DNA of 34,929 nt, from contig NZ_JAKEVM010000034.1 of NCBI RefSeq assembly GCF_022398475.1, positions 1-34,929 on the forward strand, in the 5' to 3' direction. Shown piece after piece: positions 32,025-34,929 of the stretch (position 1 is the first letter of the stretch; each line of letters starts with the position of its first letter). Source of the DNA: Pseudoalteromonas shioyasakiensis. Its GTDB lineage: Bacteria > Pseudomonadota > Gammaproteobacteria > Enterobacterales > Alteromonadaceae. A program made the position numbers and the translations under genes. Below the pieces are notes generated by a model. It saw only the letters and a program-made list of their open reading frames with translations, had not been told where the DNA came from and made no database searches.

Positions 32025-33518
32025 TTAGTTAACTTTAAACGCTTGCGATTTAACAAGTTCTACCATGGCATCAATGTCTGGCTTAAGTAAGCGGTCTTCT
32101 TCTAGTTTGGTAACTTTGCTGCGAATTAGCGCAAAGTTTTCTTCAATGATGTCTGAACACTTGTTAGGACGTCTAAATTCGATTGCTTGCGCTGCATACA
32201 TCAGCTCAATAGCAAAGATTTTATCAAGGTTACCTAAAATCTGGTTTAACTTACGACCAGAGATACTACCCATAGATACGTGATCTTCTTGGCCCATTGA
32301 TGTTGGTACGCTGTCTGCTGATGGCGGGAAACACAATGATTTATTTTCTGTTACCAGTGCCGCAGTCACATACTGCGGGATCATCATGCCAGAGTTTAAG
32401 CCACCCGATGTCGTTAACAAACGCGGTAAGCCGTGTAGGCCCTCAAGCAATAAATAACAACGACGATCAGCAATGTTACCAAGCTCTGCCGCTGCGATTG
32501 ATGCGTAATCTAATACCATAGCAAGTGGTTGGCCGTGGAAACCACCACCCGAAATAGCTTCTTCTTCGCTGATCACAATTGGGTTATCTGTAACAGAGTT
32601 CATTTCTGTTTCAGCAAGCTCTTTTAAGTGGTAATACGCGTTACGTGATGCACCATGAACTTGTGGAATACAACGCAGTGAGTAAGGGTCTTGAACACGG
32701 TCACAATCAGTGTGTGAAGCCATGTTTTCAGAGCCTGCAAAAAAGCTACGCATGCGCGCTGCAACTTCAACGTTACCTTTAAAAGCACGAATTGCGTGTA
32801 ACTCTTCACGGAACGGCGATTCGCTACCTTGCATACCTTCAATACTCATAGCACCTGCTACATCAGCAAGGTCTAATAAGTAACGCATTTTAGTAAGCGC
32901 GGTAATGGCATGCGATAAAATGAACTGAGTACCGTTAATTAATGCAAGGCCTTCTTTAGCATGTAAATCTAAAGGCGCTAAACCGTGCTCTTTTAATACG
33001 TCTGCTGCTGGCTTGATTGTGTCTTTTACCCAAAACTCACCTTCACCTAAAAGAGGTAAGAATAAGTGTGATAACGGTGCTAAGTCACCTGATGCGCCAA
33101 CTGAGCCTTGCTCTGGTACAACAGGGATAATATCAAGTTCAATAAACTTAAGCATACGCTCAACAACGGTTAAACGAATACCTGAAAAACCTTGGCTTAA
33201 TGCGTGTACTTTGGTGATTAGCATCAGCTTTGAAATAGGTTTAGCGATTGGCTCACCCACACCAACAGCGTGTGTGATCAATAAGTTCTTTTGTAATAGG
33301 TTAGTTTCTTCTGGAGAAATTTGTGTATCACACAATGGACCAAAGCCCGTATTGATACCATAAATGGCTTTTTCTGAGGCAGCCATTTTGTCTACGTTTT
33401 GGCGGCTTTTATTAATTTTATCAATTGCTTCTTGGCAAAGCTCTGCCTGTAACGTACCGGCTGCAATAGCATTAACGCTGTCTAACGTTAATTGGTCAAC
33501 ACCATACTTAAATGTCAT
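32025..33518 (-). CDS. hutH: histidine ammonia-lyase
   Basis: A 497-residue MIO-dependent lyase that turns histidine into urocanate and ammonia, the first step of histidine degradation. The Ala142-Ser143-Gly144 triad in SVGASGDLAPLSH forms the MIO cofactor; YGINTGFGPL near residue 53, SVTDNPI (residues about 311-317) and the QEDHVSMGS motif are the other family landmarks. Cytoplasmic tetramer. The ATG has AGGAG upstream. It is the first gene of an operon with hutU; hutI and hutG are not in the window. Confidence 0.95.
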   Translation of the reverse strand: MTFKYGVDQLTLDSVNAIAAGTLQAELCQEAIDKINKSRQNVDKMAASEKAIYGINTGFGPLCDTQISPEETNLLQKNLLITHAVGVGEPIAKPISKLMLITKVHALSQGFSGIRLTVVERMLKFIELDIIPVVPEQGSVGASGDLAPLSHLFLPLLGEGEFWVKDTIKPAADVLKEHGLAPLDLHAKEGLALINGTQFILSHAITALTKMRYLLDLADVAGAMSIEGMQGSESPFREELHAIRAFKGNVEVAARMRSFFAGSENMASHTDCDRVQDPYSLRCIPQVHGASRNAYYHLKELAETEMNSVTDNPIVISEEEAISGGGFHGQPLAMVLDYASIAAAELGNIADRRCYLLLEGLHGLPRLLTTSGGLNSGMMIPQYVTAALVTENKSLCFPPSADSVPTSMGQEDHVSMGSISGRKLNQILGNLDKIFAIELMYAAQAIEFRRPNKCSDIIEENFALIRSKVTKLEEDRLLKPDIDAMVELVKSQAFKVN

Positions 33519-33586
33519 TTATAACTCCTAAAGAACAGGATTAAGTTTTATTTAGATGGAGTCTAGCTTGCTCTAGTTGTTTTACA

Positions 33587-33610
33587 AATGCATAATTATC
33601 GTTATTCATT
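33587..33610. promoter_or_regulatory. candidate LysR operator between hutH and the regulator gene
   Basis: AATGCATAA and TTATTCATT form a 9-bp dyad (one mismatch) around 6 bases, in the 120-base divergent promoter region. A shorter CTAG-N6-CTAG dyad lies at 33563-33576. LysR proteins usually bind such sites between themselves and their target genes. Confidence 0.45.
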
Positions 33611-33638
33611 CCAGATTTATCGAACTAAAAGAAGAGCT

Positions 33639-34535
33639 ATGCAAGTTCATGACGTAGACCTGCGCTTATTGCGCGTTTTTGTAGCAATTGTTGAGTGTGG
33701 CGGGCTTTCAGCCGCAGAGTCACGTTTGAATATTGGTCGCTCCACCATCAGTGCGCATTTATCTGATTTAGAAGTAAGGCTTGGTATTAAATTATGTAAA
33801 CGTGGCCGCAGTGGTTTTGAAATTACAGACGCTGGCGCCATCACTTATCAGGCATCAATTGAACTGCTTCAGCAATGCGAAGCTTTTGCTAATACCGTAG
33901 CCAGCTCTAAAAACGAGTTATCGGGACGTTTAAGTATTGCCATGATAGATACCATGGTCAGCGACCCACGCTGTGCCATTCCCCGCGCGATAGCAAGGTT
34001 AAAAGGCAAAGGTAAAAACATTCAGTTCGATATTAATGTGTGCGAGGCACGAGAGGTAGAAACCTCAGTAGCCAATGGCCGCTCATTAGTGGGGATTGGC
34101 GTTAGCCGCCATCATATTCGCGGACTTAATTACACCGCCCTACATAACGAAACTAACTTTTTGTATTGCGCAGTCGGTCATCCATTATTTGAGTGTGAAG
34201 ACAAACAAATAGATGGGCTCATTAAAGAAGCCGAAGTCATTACCAGTAACTACATGCGCGATAAAGAAAGCCGAAACGACGGTTTAAACTATCAAAATAG
34301 TGCTGTTGCTTATCACGATGAAGGTATTGCACATTTGATTTTATCGGGTGAGTTTATTGGTTATTTACCCGATCACTACGCACAGTTCTGGGTCGAAAAA
34401 GGAATTTTTAAAGCTATCCAGCCAAACAAATATCACTACGATATTCCAGTGGTATTGATCACCTCAAAAACAAATGCCAGCTCGCCTTTAGCAAATGCCA
34501 TGATTGATGAAATTAAGCGTTGTTATTCGGTTTAG
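33639..34535 (+). CDS. LysR-family transcriptional regulator, probable hut regulator
   Basis: A 298-residue LysR-type regulator. The N-terminal winged HTH (residues about 5-63) reads LRLLRVFVAIVECGGLSAAESRLNIGRSTISAHLSDLEVRLG, the standard form. Residues about 90-298 are the effector-binding domain. It is transcribed divergently from hutH across 120 bases, so it most likely controls the hut operon, perhaps with urocanate as effector. The start ATG at 33639 has GAAGAG upstream and matches the usual N-terminus; the longer frame from 33588 is rejected. Its 3' end overlaps the convergent gene by 23 bases. Hut operons in other bacteria more often use the GntR-type HutC. Confidence 0.9.
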   Translation: MQVHDVDLRLLRVFVAIVECGGLSAAESRLNIGRSTISAHLSDLEVRLGIKLCKRGRSGFEITDAGAITYQASIELLQQCEAFANTVASSKNELSGRLSIAMIDTMVSDPRCAIPRAIARLKGKGKNIQFDINVCEAREVETSVANGRSLVGIGVSRHHIRGLNYTALHNETNFLYCAVGHPLFECEDKQIDGLIKEAEVITSNYMRDKESRNDGLNYQNSAVAYHDEGIAHLILSGEFIGYLPDHYAQFWVEKGIFKAIQPNKYHYDIPVVLITSKTNASSPLANAMIDEIKRCYSV

Positions 34536-34929
34536 CTTTAAACTTGTTGATTAAACTAAAAGCAATCAAAATCAGACCAAAAATACCAAGCAATATACGA
34601 GCTATGTTGCTTTTAAATAGCGCCTGTTCATAACTTTGAATCATCTTACCATTAAGTTTTAATTGATGGACTTTATACGCTTCGGCACTTTTATCATACG
34701 AAGCCAAAATATGAACGTTATCATTTAAGCTAATTGGTAAGTTAGTTGGTCTAAGGAATGTAGTCGTCTTCTCAGTACCAACAACTGTCATGAGTTTACA
34801 TTTAAATTTGCCACAATTTCTATGTGAATCATAAAAGCGTTGTACTACGCCCGGCTCATCTATTAGTTGTTCTTTTATAGGCAAATCCAAAAAATAGAAT
34901 GCGGCAATAATCTGTACTAACCCTATAAA
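34513..34929 (-). CDS. membrane protein of unknown function, 5' end outside the window
   Basis: The reading frame is open to the window edge, so the N-terminus is missing. The visible 138 residues begin with a hydrophobic segment (FIGLVQIIAAFYFLD), which is a first transmembrane helix, continue with a domain of about 85 residues containing CGKFKCK, and end with a second helix (ARILLGIFGLILIAFSLI) and a basic tail. The central domain between the two helices is thus probably periplasmic. No family recognised. A TTG start at 34888 is possible but would cut off the first helix. Its 3' end overlaps the LysR gene. Confidence 0.7.
   Translation of the reverse strand, partial: FIGLVQIIAAFYFLDLPIKEQLIDEPGVVQRFYDSHRNCGKFKCKLMTVVGTEKTTTFLRPTNLPISLNDNVHILASYDKSAEAYKVHQLKLNGKMIQSYEQALFKSNIARILLGIFGLILIAFSLINKFKAKPNNNA

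Overview
The window looks like a chromosomal segment of a marine gammaproteobacterium of the Alteromonadales, most likely Pseudoalteromonas or a close relative. The basis is AT-rich DNA, two TonB-dependent receptors, a TPR-sulfotransferase beside a receptor, a hut locus with a divergent LysR regulator, and protein sequences that read like that group. The genus is an inference; no rRNA or tRNA gene was seen to test it.

Layout. 1-5228: a large TonB-dependent receptor, a TPR-sulfotransferase and a convergent alpha/beta hydrolase. About 5.6-10.05 kb: a run of small genes, all on the minus strand, separated by imperfect palindromes of 48-102 bp that read as integron attC sites. No integrase gene lies in the window, so this is best described as a cluster of attC sites lacking an integrase (CALIN), or the distal part of a sedentary chromosomal integron. 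10.07-10.76 kb: a small gene broken by an in-frame stop, and a membrane-anchored unknown. 11-17.3 kb: housekeeping and repair genes, namely rlmF, ltaE (broken by one extra base), tdk, ogt, an Ada/AlkA fusion, sodA with an iron-regulated-looking partner, and a GNAT acetyltransferase. 17.4-23.2 kb: metal export, with an HME-RND pump (czcA/czcB), a Cys/His-rich small exported protein in the place where czcC is often found, and a divergent CDF zinc exporter. 23.2-28.2 kb: iron handling, with a PepSY membrane protein, a DUF3703 protein, a Fur-box-preceded TonB receptor and a two-subunit bacterioferritin. 28.2-29.9 kb: two small exported proteins and a repeat module bounded by inverted repeats, which ends in a truncated Gfa/CENP-V-family gene. 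30-34.9 kb: hutU and hutH with a divergent LysR regulator, and a partial membrane protein running off the window.

How it fits together. Iron import (TonB receptor), probable membrane iron or siderophore reduction (PepSY), storage (ferroxidase plus heme-binding bacterioferritin subunits) and superoxide defence (sodA) sit within 12 kb. Two of their promoters carry the same Fur-like half-site, TGCAAAT. Metal export is split between a periplasm-spanning RND system and a CDF carrier transcribed divergently from it. Alkylation repair is split over two translationally coupled genes, an Ada-N/AraC/AlkA fusion and a separate O6-methylguanine methyltransferase.

The parts least explained by standard annotation are the integrase-less cassette cluster with its unknown small proteins, and the repeat module at 29.3-29.8 kb that abuts one gene and truncates another. 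All function calls are from reading the sequence; no database search was run.
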